A stretch of DNA of 45,949 nucleotides from an uncultured Spirochaetales bacterium (GTDB taxonomy: Bacteria; Spirochaetota; Spirochaetia; Sphaerochaetales; Sphaerochaetaceae), in NCBI GenBank assembly GCA_944390865.1, contig CALXRC010000017.1, forward strand, positions 1-45,949, written 5' to 3'. Numbering within the stretch: the stretch's first letter is position 1; the number at the start of each line of letters is the position of its first letter. The notes under the pieces were generated by a model, which had not been told where the DNA came from, did not search any database, and saw only the letters and a program-made list of their open reading frames with translations. The translations under genes and the position numbers were made by a program. This document shows positions 31,457 through 39,456 of this stretch, one piece after another.

Positions 31457-32695
31457 TCAGACCCTCCTGAATGCCAGACAGGCGTTGTGTCCGCCGAAAC
31501 CGAGTGAGTTGGACAGTGCCAGAGTGATGTCAGCCTTGACAGCCTTGTTCGGGCAGTAGTTGAGATCACATTCCGGATCCGGCTGCTCAAGGTGGATTGT
31601 CGGAGCGATGATTCCTGTCTCGAGCGTCTTGATGCAGGCGATTGCCTCAATGGCGCCTGCAGCGCCGAGCATGTGGCCGGTCATTGACTTTGTGCTGCTG
31701 ATGACAGCCTTTCTGGCTGCATCCTCTCCGAGAGCTCCCTTGATTGCGAGCGTCTCTCCCTTGTCGTTGAGAGGAGTGCCTGTGCCGTGTGCGTTGATGT
31801 AGACAGAGTCAGCTGTGCTGTAGCCGGCCTCGTTCATGGCCTCGATCATGGCTCTCTTGCCGCCGTCTGCGTCCGGGCGCGGAGCTGTGATGTGGTAAGC
31901 ATCGCAGGTTGAGCCGTAGCCGCAGACCTCTGCATAGATCTTTGCACCGCGGGCTTTTGCATGCTCGTACTCCTCAAGCACAAGAGCCGCAGCACCTTCG
32001 CCGATGACAAAGCCGGCTCTTCTCTTGTCGAAGGGCAGTGAAGCCGCATTCGGATCATCTGATGTTGAAAGTGCCTGCATGTTCACAAAGCCTGCGATTC
32101 CGATCTCGCAGATGGAAGCCTCTGTTCCGCCTGTGATGACAGCATCGGCATAGCCGTGCCTTATTGCCCTGAGTGCTTCTCCGATGGCATTTGAGCCTGA
32201 TGCACAGGCTGTCACGGCAGGAAGGGCAGGTCCCTGGCAGTTGAAGCGGATGGCGATCATGCCTGCCGCCATGTTGGCGATCATCATGGGAACAAAGAAC
32301 GGCGAGACTCTGCCTGGTCCTCTTGTCTCCATCTTCTTCATCTCTGCTGAGAAGGTCTGGATACCGCCGATACCGGAACCGAAGTAGACAGCGACTCTCT
32401 CTGGAGGAAGCGTGCCGATGACACCGCTTTCCTTCACGGCCTGATCAGCTGCTGCAATTGCAAACTGGCTGAACCTGTCAGAGCGCAGGATGTCAGACTT
32501 CTCCATATAATCGCGCGGATTGAAGTCCTTGACCTCTGCTGCGACCTTTGCCTTGATCTCGTCGTTGTGGAAGCAGGTGATCGGGCCGATGCCGCACTTT
32601 CCGTCAATCATATTCTGCCAGCTTGTGGCAACGTCATTTCCGACAGGGGTGACTGCACCCAGGCCGGTGACGACAACTCTTCTGTTTTCGCTCAT
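31457..32695 (-). CDS. fabF: 3-oxoacyl-ACP synthase II FabF
   Basis: Condenses malonyl-ACP with acyl-ACP. 412 residues from ATG 32695 (AAGGAG upstream), ten bases after fabG. Thiolase fold with the Cys-His-His triad: Cys164 in VTACASGSN, His in YINAHGTGTPLND, His in KSMTGHMLGAAGAIEA. Likeness to FabF rather than FabB is from the RRVVVTGLGAVTPVGNDV start and overall length. It is the only condensing enzyme in the window; fabH is absent from this operon. Confidence 0.97.
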   Translation of the reverse strand: MSENRRVVVTGLGAVTPVGNDVATSWQNMIDGKCGIGPITCFHNDEIKAKVAAEVKDFNPRDYMEKSDILRSDRFSQFAIAAADQAVKESGVIGTLPPERVAVYFGSGIGGIQTFSAEMKKMETRGPGRVSPFFVPMMIANMAAGMIAIRFNCQGPALPAVTACASGSNAIGEALRAIRHGYADAVITGGTEASICEIGIAGFVNMQALSTSDDPNAASLPFDKRRAGFVIGEGAAALVLEEYEHAKARGAKIYAEVCGYGSTCDAYHITAPRPDADGGKRAMIEAMNEAGYSTADSVYINAHGTGTPLNDKGETLAIKGALGEDAARKAVISSTKSMTGHMLGAAGAIEAIACIKTLETGIIAPTIHLEQPDPECDLNYCPNKAVKADITLALSNSLGFGGHNACLAFRRV

Positions 32696-32705
32696 TGCTT
32701 TCTCC

Positions 32706-33440
32706 TTACATTGCGATGCCGCCGTCAACTCTCAGCACTTCACCTGTGATATAGTCTGTTGAGAGCAGGAAGACGACAGCCTGGGCGACATCCTCAACCT
32801 GGCCCATCCTTCCAAGGGGAATGGATGCGATAAGAGGGCTGTTCTCGGTTGACAGATCCTTTGTCATGGCAGTCTCGATGAAGCCTGGCGCCACAGCATT
32901 GCATGTGATGCCGCGTGAGGCAAGCTCGCGGGCGACTGACTTCGTAAGGCCGATGACTCCGGCCTTGCTGGCCGCATAGTTCACCTGGCCGGCATTTCCC
33001 ATCATTCCGGAAACAGAGCTGATGTTCACAATGCGTCCGAACTTCTGGCGGATCATCAGCGCGCTGACAGCCTTTGTCATGTTGAACACACCCTTGAGGT
33101 TGACGTTGATGACAGCCTCAAAGTCCTCTTCCTTCATGAAGTTCATCAGGTTGTCTCTTGTGATTCCTGCGTTGTTCACGAGAAGCTCGACTGTTGCGAA
33201 GTCCTTCTTGATGGCGGCAACTGTCTCCTTCACGGAGGCGCCGCTTGAGACGTCGCACCTGTAGCTTACGGCCTTCACGCCGTAGGAAGAGACTGTCTCA
33301 ACAGCAGCCTTTGCCGCTTCTTCTGAGCCGATATCGACAATGGCGACGTTGGCACCCTGCTTTGCCAGGTCAACGGCGATCTGAAGACCGATGCCTCTGG
33401 ATGCACCTGTCACAACTGCATTCTTTCCTTTCAAATCCAT
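32706..33440 (-). CDS. fabG: 3-oxoacyl-ACP reductase FabG
   Basis: NADPH-dependent short-chain dehydrogenase, 244 residues, reducing 3-oxoacyl-ACP. Rossmann motif TGASRGIG (11-18), NNAG (89-92), catalytic Ser141/142, Tyr155 and Lys159 (YAASK), and the C-terminal TGEVLRVDGGIAM typical of FabG. It lies three bases after fabD. Confidence 0.97.
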   Translation of the reverse strand: MDLKGKNAVVTGASRGIGLQIAVDLAKQGANVAIVDIGSEEAAKAAVETVSSYGVKAVSYRCDVSSGASVKETVAAIKKDFATVELLVNNAGITRDNLMNFMKEEDFEAVINVNLKGVFNMTKAVSALMIRQKFGRIVNISSVSGMMGNAGQVNYAASKAGVIGLTKSVARELASRGITCNAVAPGFIETAMTKDLSTENSPLIASIPLGRMGQVEDVAQAVVFLLSTDYITGEVLRVDGGIAM

Positions 33441-33443
33441 TTT

Positions 33444-34364
33444 TCAATTCTCCTGAGACAGGGCCCTGACTGTCTCCTCAAGGCCTTCTGCGGTGGCAAT
33501 GCTGTAAAGCTTTGCACCTGAATCTGTCTTTCTGATGAGTCCTGAGAGGGTTGCTCCAGGACCTGACTCAATGAATGTATCGATTCCTGAATCCAGCATT
33601 TCCCTGATTGTCTTCTCCCACTGCACAGGTGAGGAGATCTGACGGGAGAGGACTGGCAGGATATCTTCAGGATAGACTTCTCCTGTCACATTGGAATAAA
33701 GCGGGATCTCCGGCTTTGCGAAGCTGTGCTGTGCAAGCACCCTGGCAAAGGCATCTGCCGCCTCTTTCATGAAGGGTGAGTGGAAGGCTCCTGCGACAGC
33801 AAGGCGCATTGCCCTTCCTCCGGCAGCCTTCACGGCTTCCTCAAAGGGAGCGAGGGCTGAGGCCAGTCCTGATACAACCACCTGTCCTGGACAGTTGTAG
33901 TTCACAGGATAGACATTCTCAAAACCTGCTGCCAGCTCCTCTACCTGCTCCTTTGGCAGCTTGAGGACTGCTGTCATGGCGCTGTCCACTTTGGATGATG
34001 CTTCCTGCATCAGGCGGCCGCGCTCGCAGACGAGAGAGAAGGCTTCCTCAAGGGGAAGAACCCTGCTGTATGCCAGCGCAGTGATCTCTCCAAGGGAGAA
34101 GCCTGCGGCTGCATCCACCTTTATTCCTGCTTCGCTCAGCGCCGCTGCCGCAGCGCTCTCAACCGCAAAGAGTGCCGGCTGCGTGTTGCTTGTAACAGTC
34201 AGCTCTTCCTTTGTTGAGTTGAAGCAAAGCTCTTTAATGTCACTTCTTATTGCTGAAAGCTGGTCAAAAACAGCTTTTGCGGCTGGAACTGTGTTGTACA
34301 GATCCAGGCCCATGCCGGGAGTCTGAGCTCCCTGGCCTGAGAATACGAGGGCTATTTTACCCAT
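33444..34364 (-). CDS. fabD: Malonyl-CoA:ACP transacylase FabD
   Basis: Loads malonate onto ACP. 306 residues; FSGQGAQTPGMG oxyanion motif, nucleophile Ser90 in GFSLGEITAL (usual GHSLGE, here Phe for His), and catalytic His in AGAFHSPFM. Its start overlaps the fabK end by 13 bases, indicating translational coupling. Confidence 0.97.
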   Translation of the reverse strand: MGKIALVFSGQGAQTPGMGLDLYNTVPAAKAVFDQLSAIRSDIKELCFNSTKEELTVTSNTQPALFAVESAAAAALSEAGIKVDAAAGFSLGEITALAYSRVLPLEEAFSLVCERGRLMQEASSKVDSAMTAVLKLPKEQVEELAAGFENVYPVNYNCPGQVVVSGLASALAPFEEAVKAAGGRAMRLAVAGAFHSPFMKEAADAFARVLAQHSFAKPEIPLYSNVTGEVYPEDILPVLSRQISSPVQWEKTIREMLDSGIDTFIESGPGATLSGLIRKTDSGAKLYSIATAEGLEETVRALSQEN

Positions 34365-35296
34365 TTTGCTGCACCTTTTAGCAGTGGTTCTGCTTCTTCA
34401 ATGACTGAGTGCACGATTTCCTCTGCACTCTCCACCTTGTTCACGACAGTGGCGATCTGGCCTGCAAGGAAGCAGCCGTGCTCAACGTCTCCGTCAACGA
34501 CAGCCTTGCGCAGTGCGCCTGTTCCCATTGCCTCCAGCTCCTCATCGCTGATGTCGCTGTACTCTGCCTTTGCATAATTCCTGGCAAAAGGTGTCTTGAG
34601 GCTTCTTACAGGATGGCCCAGACGGCGTCCTGTGACTACTGTGCACAGGTCTCCTGCCTTGAGGACCTTCTCACGGTATGCATCGCTGATCGTGCATTCC
34701 TTCGCGCTCAGGAAGCGAGTGCCCATCTGGACCGCCTGTGCTCCGAGCATGAAGGCTGCCGCGACGCCTCTTCCGTCTGCGATGCCGCCTGCTGCGATGA
34801 CAGGAAGGGATGTTGCATCCACGATCTGGGGAACCAGGACCATTGTGGTCAGCTCTCCGATGTGTCCGCCGCTTTCACCGCCTTCTGCGATGAGTGCGTC
34901 CGCGCCTGCCCTTGTCATGAGCTTTGCCATTGCCGTTGAGGCGACAACTGGAATTACGATGATTCCGGCGTCCTTCCACATCTTCATGTACTTGCCGGGA
35001 TTGCCTGCACCTGTCGTCACGACTCTTACGTGCTCTCTTGCCACCAGTGCCGCGATATCGTCAGCATAGGGGCTCATCAGCATGATGTTCACGCCGAATG
35101 GCTTTTCTGTGAGCGAGCGGGCTGTCTCGATCTGCTTCTGGACATAGTCAGCAGGAGCGTTTCCTGCTGCTATGATTCCCAGTCCGCCAGCGTTTGATAC
35201 TGCTGCGGCAAGACGGCCGTCTGCGATCCAGGCCATACCGCCCTGGAAGACAGGCCATTCAATGCCGAGCATTTCTGTTACGGCAGATTTGATCAT
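34352..35296 (-). CDS. fabK: Enoyl-ACP reductase II FabK (FMN-dependent)
   Basis: Completes the elongation cycle with NAD(P)H. 314 residues of nitronate-monooxygenase/FabK TIM-barrel fold: MLGIEWPVFQGGMAWIADGRLAAAVSNAGGLG start, EGGESGGHIG flavin loop, PVIAAGGIADGRG and QMGTRFLSAKECTI. Position directly after acpP and before fabD is the standard FabK operon layout, which decides against a nitronate monooxygenase. FabK is insensitive to triclosan in other bacteria. Confidence 0.95.
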   Translation of the reverse strand: MIKSAVTEMLGIEWPVFQGGMAWIADGRLAAAVSNAGGLGIIAAGNAPADYVQKQIETARSLTEKPFGVNIMLMSPYADDIAALVAREHVRVVTTGAGNPGKYMKMWKDAGIIVIPVVASTAMAKLMTRAGADALIAEGGESGGHIGELTTMVLVPQIVDATSLPVIAAGGIADGRGVAAAFMLGAQAVQMGTRFLSAKECTISDAYREKVLKAGDLCTVVTGRRLGHPVRSLKTPFARNYAKAEYSDISDEELEAMGTGALRKAVVDGDVEHGCFLAGQIATVVNKVESAEEIVHSVIEEAEPLLKGAAKWVK

Positions 35297-35305
35297 TGTC
35301 GTACC

Positions 35306-35533
35306 TTACTTTGAAATGATGAAGCTTACGAGGTCGCCGACTGTGTCGATTTTCTGGTTCAGCTCGATTGTTGTGTCAAGCTTGTCCTCAAGGCTCATGA
35401 GAAGATCAACTGTGTCAAGTGAGTCGATTCCGAGATCCTTGAACTTGCTGTCCATTGCGATCTCTGCCTTGTCACAGTCTGTGCGCTCAGCGATAAGCTC
35501 TGCGATTGCATCAAATACTTCATTCTCTGTCAT
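35306..35533 (-). CDS. acpP: Acyl carrier protein
   Basis: 75-residue acidic four-helix protein carrying growing acyl chains on phosphopantetheine attached to Ser38 in GIDSLDTVDLL. Helix 1 NEVFDAIAELIAERT and helix 2 LDTVDLLMSLEDKLD are typical. First gene of the operon; fabK follows after nine bases. Ribosome site AGGAG upstream. Confidence 0.97.
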   Translation of the reverse strand: MTENEVFDAIAELIAERTDCDKAEIAMDSKFKDLGIDSLDTVDLLMSLEDKLDTTIELNQKIDTVGDLVSFIISK

Positions 35534-35587
35534 TTTATCAATCTCCTGAATAAATGGTGTCAGATTTTTTCTGTGTAATACAGGTTA

Positions 35588-35609
35588 ACACTTTTAGTAA
35601 AAGTGTCAA
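35588..35609 (-). promoter_or_regulatory. Palindromic operator at the fatty-acid operon promoter
   Basis: ACACTTTTAGTAAAAGTGT (35588-35606) is a perfect 19-bp palindrome with 9-base arms, overlapping TTGACA on the minus strand (35609-35604), a likely -35 box. It is about 55 bases upstream of acpP. No matching -10 at ideal spacing is clear. No regulator gene lies nearby. Confidence 0.65.
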
Positions 35610-35941
35610 TAACCATTGGGAAAATTTTGTTAAACATTGCGTAAAAAACACATACGGCAGAATTCTGGCTGTCACTGAAAGGACTGAAAAATGACAAAAA
35701 GAGACTGAAACTGGAAAATTGACGGAAGCTGCTTTCCCTTTCCTGCTGCCGTTTGCACTGCGGAAGGGCAGGGGTCAGCGGCATGCTTTCTGCCTGCAAG
35801 GCCGGGCGTATCCGGGCTGCAGGATGAAGAGTGATGATTTTTTGCAGGCGGCGATGTGAGCTTCCAGCCCCGGCGTTCTCTGGGCTGAATAAAGAATGCG
35901 GCATGGAGCTTCAGCCCTGGCATGCCGCATATTGAGGATAA
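35610..35941. other. 330-bp intergenic region between fatty-acid operon and ABC operon
   Basis: No gene is supported. It contains overlapping inverted repeats: GGGCTGAA/TTCAGCCC (35882-35889 with 35910-35917) and the hairpin annotated separately at 35897-35929. These could form alternative structures. Confidence 0.4.
35897..35929 (-). terminator. Hairpin ending the ABC transporter operon
   Basis: TGCGGCATG (35897-35905) pairs with CATGCCGCA (35921-35929), 12 bases beyond the ATPase stop counted on the plus strand's lower side; the minus-strand continuation ATTCTTTATT is weakly T-rich. Loop includes GAGCTTCA. Confidence 0.5.
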
Positions 35942-37573
35942 TCAGAACTTCAGGCTTCCGAGAGTGATCAGCTTTCCGGATGAGCGCTCGAAGAGCATGA
36001 TTCTGCTGCTTGCGATTGTCATCCTGATCTGGGTGCCGATCCTGAAGTGAAGATTGCCGAAAATGACGCTTGTCAGCAGGTAGTCCCTGATTCTGACCTT
36101 GATTGTCGATTCCATTCCGGTGGGCATGGCGCCGTAGATCTCTCCATCCAGGGCTCCGTTCTCGTCAAGTTCGATGAGCTCGGGGCGGATGCCGAGGACG
36201 AAGTCATCGTCTCCTGCGGTCTTGACCGCCTCCAGTGAGTCGTCTGTCTCCTCAGCCCGCTGGATGTGGTAGCGGAAGATCTCATCCTTGTTGCTCTTTT
36301 CCACATAGCCTTTTTCCCTGCTTTTCGCTTTCAGCTCTTCCGCTCTTGCCTGATCGCTTTCCTCTCTTTCCTTTCTCCAGGCAGCAAGGCTGACAGGCTG
36401 GGCCGGGATGAAGTCTGCCTTCATCGTGTCAAAGAGGGTGAGCGTTATGCTTCCATCTTCATTCTGGCTTCCCTTTGCCTCCACGAAGTTGACGGACGGG
36501 TTGCCGACAAAGTCTGCCGCGAACAGGTTGGCCGGCATGTTGTAGACAGTCAGCGGGGCTGCATACTGCTGCAGCACTGCGTTTGACATGAGACAGATGT
36601 CTGTGGCAAGAGTCATGGCCTCCATCTGGTCATGCGTGACGTAGACGAAGGTGCTTCCTGTCTCTACATGAAGGCGCTGCAGCTCGTAGCGCATCTCCAG
36701 CCTGAGCTTTGCATCGAGGTTTGAAAGAGGCTCGTCCATGAAGAGGACTGAAGGCTGGGGCGCGAGCGTCCTTGCGATGGCGACGCGCTGCTGCTGGCCT
36801 CCTGACAGCTCTGCCGGATAGCGGTCCATGAACATGCCGATCTTCACCAGTTTTGACACTCTCCTGACAGACAGGTCAATCTCGTCTTTTGTGAGCTTTC
36901 TGACAGAGCGGACGACAGAGCCGTTCTTCACCAGGCGGAATGTCTCATCAAGAGTGCAGCCTGAGCCCTGGGCTTTCTTCCTTTCAGCTGCGATCACATC
37001 TTCAAGGGCCTTTATGTCATTGTCATAGGAGGAGGATGAAGCGAGGATCCTGTACAGCTTCCTGGCGCTGGAGAGCGGAATGAGAAGCGTCTCTGTCAGA
37101 TGGATCAGGGCCTTTTTCTCATCCGGCTTTCCGGCTTTGTCCCTGGCGTCCTCAACTGCGGCCAGGGCAGTGTCAGGATTCTTCAGCACTCCGATGAGCC
37201 TGTCTGCCTCGCGTGCCTCAGCACTGTACTGGTCCATGTCCTCCCTGATGTTTGACAGGCCGAAGGAAATGTTCTGATAGACTGTCATATTCGGCCACAG
37301 GGCATAATTCTGGAAGAGAAAGCCGACCTTTCTCTTATTGGCCGGAACGTTGATTCCGCTCTCGCTGTCGAAGACGACAGTGTCGCCGATCGTGATCTTT
37401 CCGCTTGTGGGCGTCTCAAGACCTGCTATCATGCGCAGTGTCGTGGTCTTGCCGCAGCCTGATGGACCGAGCAGGGTCACAAAGGCATTGTCCTTTATTG
37501 TCAGTGACAGGTCGTCTACACCGTAGAACTTTCCCCATCTCTTTGTTACGTGTTCCAGTCTGATCTGTGGCAT
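35942..37573 (-). CDS. ABC transporter ATPase with large helical-domain insertion
   Basis: 543 residues from ATG 37573 (GGAGG upstream); the usual length for this importer group is about 350-370. Walker A GPSGCGKTT (36-44), Q-loop Gln88, signature LSGGQ (256-260), Walker B VLFMDEP, D-loop SNLD, H-loop His314. Between Q-loop and signature lie about 150 residues instead of about 35: roughly 115 extra, charged and helical. A second charged insertion (AAWRKEREESDQARAEELKA and following) interrupts the C-terminal TOBE region. It still has all catalytic motifs. Family: CUT1/FbpC/PotA type. It powers the fused permease encoded just upstream. Confidence 0.92.
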   Translation of the reverse strand: MPQIRLEHVTKRWGKFYGVDDLSLTIKDNAFVTLLGPSGCGKTTTLRMIAGLETPTSGKITIGDTVVFDSESGINVPANKRKVGFLFQNYALWPNMTVYQNISFGLSNIREDMDQYSAEAREADRLIGVLKNPDTALAAVEDARDKAGKPDEKKALIHLTETLLIPLSSARKLYRILASSSSYDNDIKALEDVIAAERKKAQGSGCTLDETFRLVKNGSVVRSVRKLTKDEIDLSVRRVSKLVKIGMFMDRYPAELSGGQQQRVAIARTLAPQPSVLFMDEPLSNLDAKLRLEMRYELQRLHVETGSTFVYVTHDQMEAMTLATDICLMSNAVLQQYAAPLTVYNMPANLFAADFVGNPSVNFVEAKGSQNEDGSITLTLFDTMKADFIPAQPVSLAAWRKEREESDQARAEELKAKSREKGYVEKSNKDEIFRYHIQRAEETDDSLEAVKTAGDDDFVLGIRPELIELDENGALDGEIYGAMPTGMESTIKVRIRDYLLTSVIFGNLHFRIGTQIRMTIASSRIMLFERSSGKLITLGSLKF

Positions 37574-37574
37574 T

Positions 37575-39395
37575 TTAACCTCCAATTCCGCTGTCAATGC
37601 TGGCGCCGGTCAGTTTGTTGACGATCGTGTTGCATACGAGGATCGTGATTATGAGGATGAGATTGATGCCGCTTGAGAAGGCATACAGTCCCATTTCATC
37701 GAAGTAGTCAAGTGTCGTTGCAAGGATGAAGCCCTGGACGCACAGGAGCATGAAGAGGCTCAGCTCTCTCAGGCACGTCATGAAGGGCAGCAGGTAGCCG
37801 CTGAGGATGGATGTCTTCTGGATAGGTATGATGATTCTTGTCATGCGCTTCACCCAGGGGACATTCTGTATCAGGGCCGCTTCCTCAATCTCGCCTGACA
37901 GCTGCATCATTGAGTTCAGCGCGCTCCTGCTGGCAAACGGGATGTATTTGATCGTGCCGACAATGATCAGCAGCGTGTATGTATTGAATATGTTGATGTA
38001 CTGGTTCGAGAACAGCACGAAGAAGGCGGCTCCGACTGCGATCGAAGGCATGAGGTAGGGCAGGAAGGCCACTGAGTTCACGTAGTTCGCGGCCCTGGAT
38101 CTTCTTGACTTCGATACGGCGTAGCCGATCATTGTGCCGACTGTGCCGGCAAAGAGAGAGCAGCATACTGCCACAAGTATCGTTCCGCGGTACGCCCTCC
38201 ATATCGTCGGATTGTGCAGGATTCCCATCTGTCCGTACATTCCGTTTTCAGTTATGTTCTCATCCGTAATCCACCACTTGACGGTCAGGTTCGAAGGATC
38301 TCCTGTGTACAGGAAGCTGTAGTCGCCCGGGTTGGGCAGGAAGGTCTCGAATGCGAATGAGATGATGGGGAAGATGCTCGTGAAGAAGGTGAGTATGATC
38401 AGGAGTATCGCGATTGCATACTTTCCGGCCTTTCCCAGATTGATCTTTGAAATCTGTCCGCTCTTTCCCGTGACGGTCGTGTAGTTCTTCCTGCTCCTGA
38501 TGCTGAGCTGGTTGAGGAACATGATGGCGACGCCGAAGAGCATCATGATGATGGCCAGTATGCTTGCCTCTCCTGTGTACTTGTCATTCATTGACACGTA
38601 CTTCGTAGACAGTGTCGTCAGGTTCAGGTAGTGCGGTACGGGGTAGCTTCCCATCGCGCCTCCGAAGACCAGCAGTACTGTTGACAGGATTGCCGGCTTG
38701 ATCATCGGTATCGTGATCCTGAACATTGTCTTCCAGCGCGGGGTGTCAAGGATTGTTGCGGCCTCTTCCAGGTTGGCATCCATGTTTCTGAAGATGCCGC
38801 CGATCAGGATGTAGGCAAATGGGGCGTAGTGCAGGCCCAGGACGACGATGCTCGGAAATAGTCCGACGCACCACCAGGCCGGCATTATGATGCCGAATGA
38901 GGCGAGAAGGCCGTTTGAGGTGCCTGTCACCGCATTTGAGCTGAACATATGCTGCCATACGACTGCCAGCGTCCACTGCGGCATGATGTATGGGAATATG
39001 AAGATTGAGCTGAGATATTTTCTCGCCTTGAGGTTTGTTCTTGTTATCAGGAAGGCGAAGAGGCCTCCGTAGAGTATCGCAAAGACGCAGGAACCGAGAG
39101 AGAGCCAGATCGTGTTAAGCAGCGGCTCCCACAGGTTGCGCTTCGCAAGGGGTGATGTGAACAGGTCGATGTAGTTTGCCAGCGTGTAGCCGCTGCTCCG
39201 GCCTGAAAGGTATTCGTCAATTGTTCCCGGGTGAATCTTGATTGTGTCCTGAACGATTGCCGCTATAGGAGCGACGGTGCTGAAGGTCAGCACAATGCCC
39301 ATCAGCAGCAGGATCACGTTCTGCGGTTTGGAGAAAAAGGTCTTCACCCTGTTGATAAATAGCCTGCTTGCAGGCAGTTTTTTTGCTTTTCCCAT
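37575..39395 (-). CDS. ABC transporter permease, fused two-domain (FbpB-like)
   Basis: 606 residues with about 12 membrane helices in two halves, each carrying an EAA-type coupling loop (NLEEAATILDTPRWKTMFRITIPM in the first, EIEEAALIQNVPWVKRMTRIIIPI in the second). This fused arrangement is typical of ferric-iron/thiamine/polyamine-type importers (COG1178). The substrate cannot be read from the sequence. A hairpin lies between the binding-protein gene and this one; the ribosome site (GGGAACC) is weak. The ATPase gene starts one base after its stop on the minus strand. Confidence 0.92.
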   Translation of the reverse strand: MGKAKKLPASRLFINRVKTFFSKPQNVILLLMGIVLTFSTVAPIAAIVQDTIKIHPGTIDEYLSGRSSGYTLANYIDLFTSPLAKRNLWEPLLNTIWLSLGSCVFAILYGGLFAFLITRTNLKARKYLSSIFIFPYIMPQWTLAVVWQHMFSSNAVTGTSNGLLASFGIIMPAWWCVGLFPSIVVLGLHYAPFAYILIGGIFRNMDANLEEAATILDTPRWKTMFRITIPMIKPAILSTVLLVFGGAMGSYPVPHYLNLTTLSTKYVSMNDKYTGEASILAIIMMLFGVAIMFLNQLSIRSRKNYTTVTGKSGQISKINLGKAGKYAIAILLIILTFFTSIFPIISFAFETFLPNPGDYSFLYTGDPSNLTVKWWITDENITENGMYGQMGILHNPTIWRAYRGTILVAVCCSLFAGTVGTMIGYAVSKSRRSRAANYVNSVAFLPYLMPSIAVGAAFFVLFSNQYINIFNTYTLLIIVGTIKYIPFASRSALNSMMQLSGEIEEAALIQNVPWVKRMTRIIIPIQKTSILSGYLLPFMTCLRELSLFMLLCVQGFILATTLDYFDEMGLYAFSSGINLILIITILVCNTIVNKLTGASIDSGIGG

Positions 39396-39410
39396 GTGGT
39401 TCCCGTAAAA

Positions 39411-39431
39411 GCCCCCGCATTAAGCAGGGGC
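39411..39431 (-). promoter_or_regulatory. Intra-operon hairpin (attenuator) after the binding-protein gene
   Basis: On the minus strand GCCCCTGC-TTAAT-GCGGGGGC followed by TTTTA: a strong stem and short T-run between binding protein and permease. It would lower permease/ATPase expression relative to the binding protein. Confidence 0.7.
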
Positions 39432-39456
39432 ACAGAGTCGAGTTGATGAGCTGACT

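Noticed and set aside
31457..31650. N-terminal extension of fabZ into fabF
   Set aside because: The extra 65 residues are read antiphase through the fabF end; GTG 31455 with AGGAGG is a better start.
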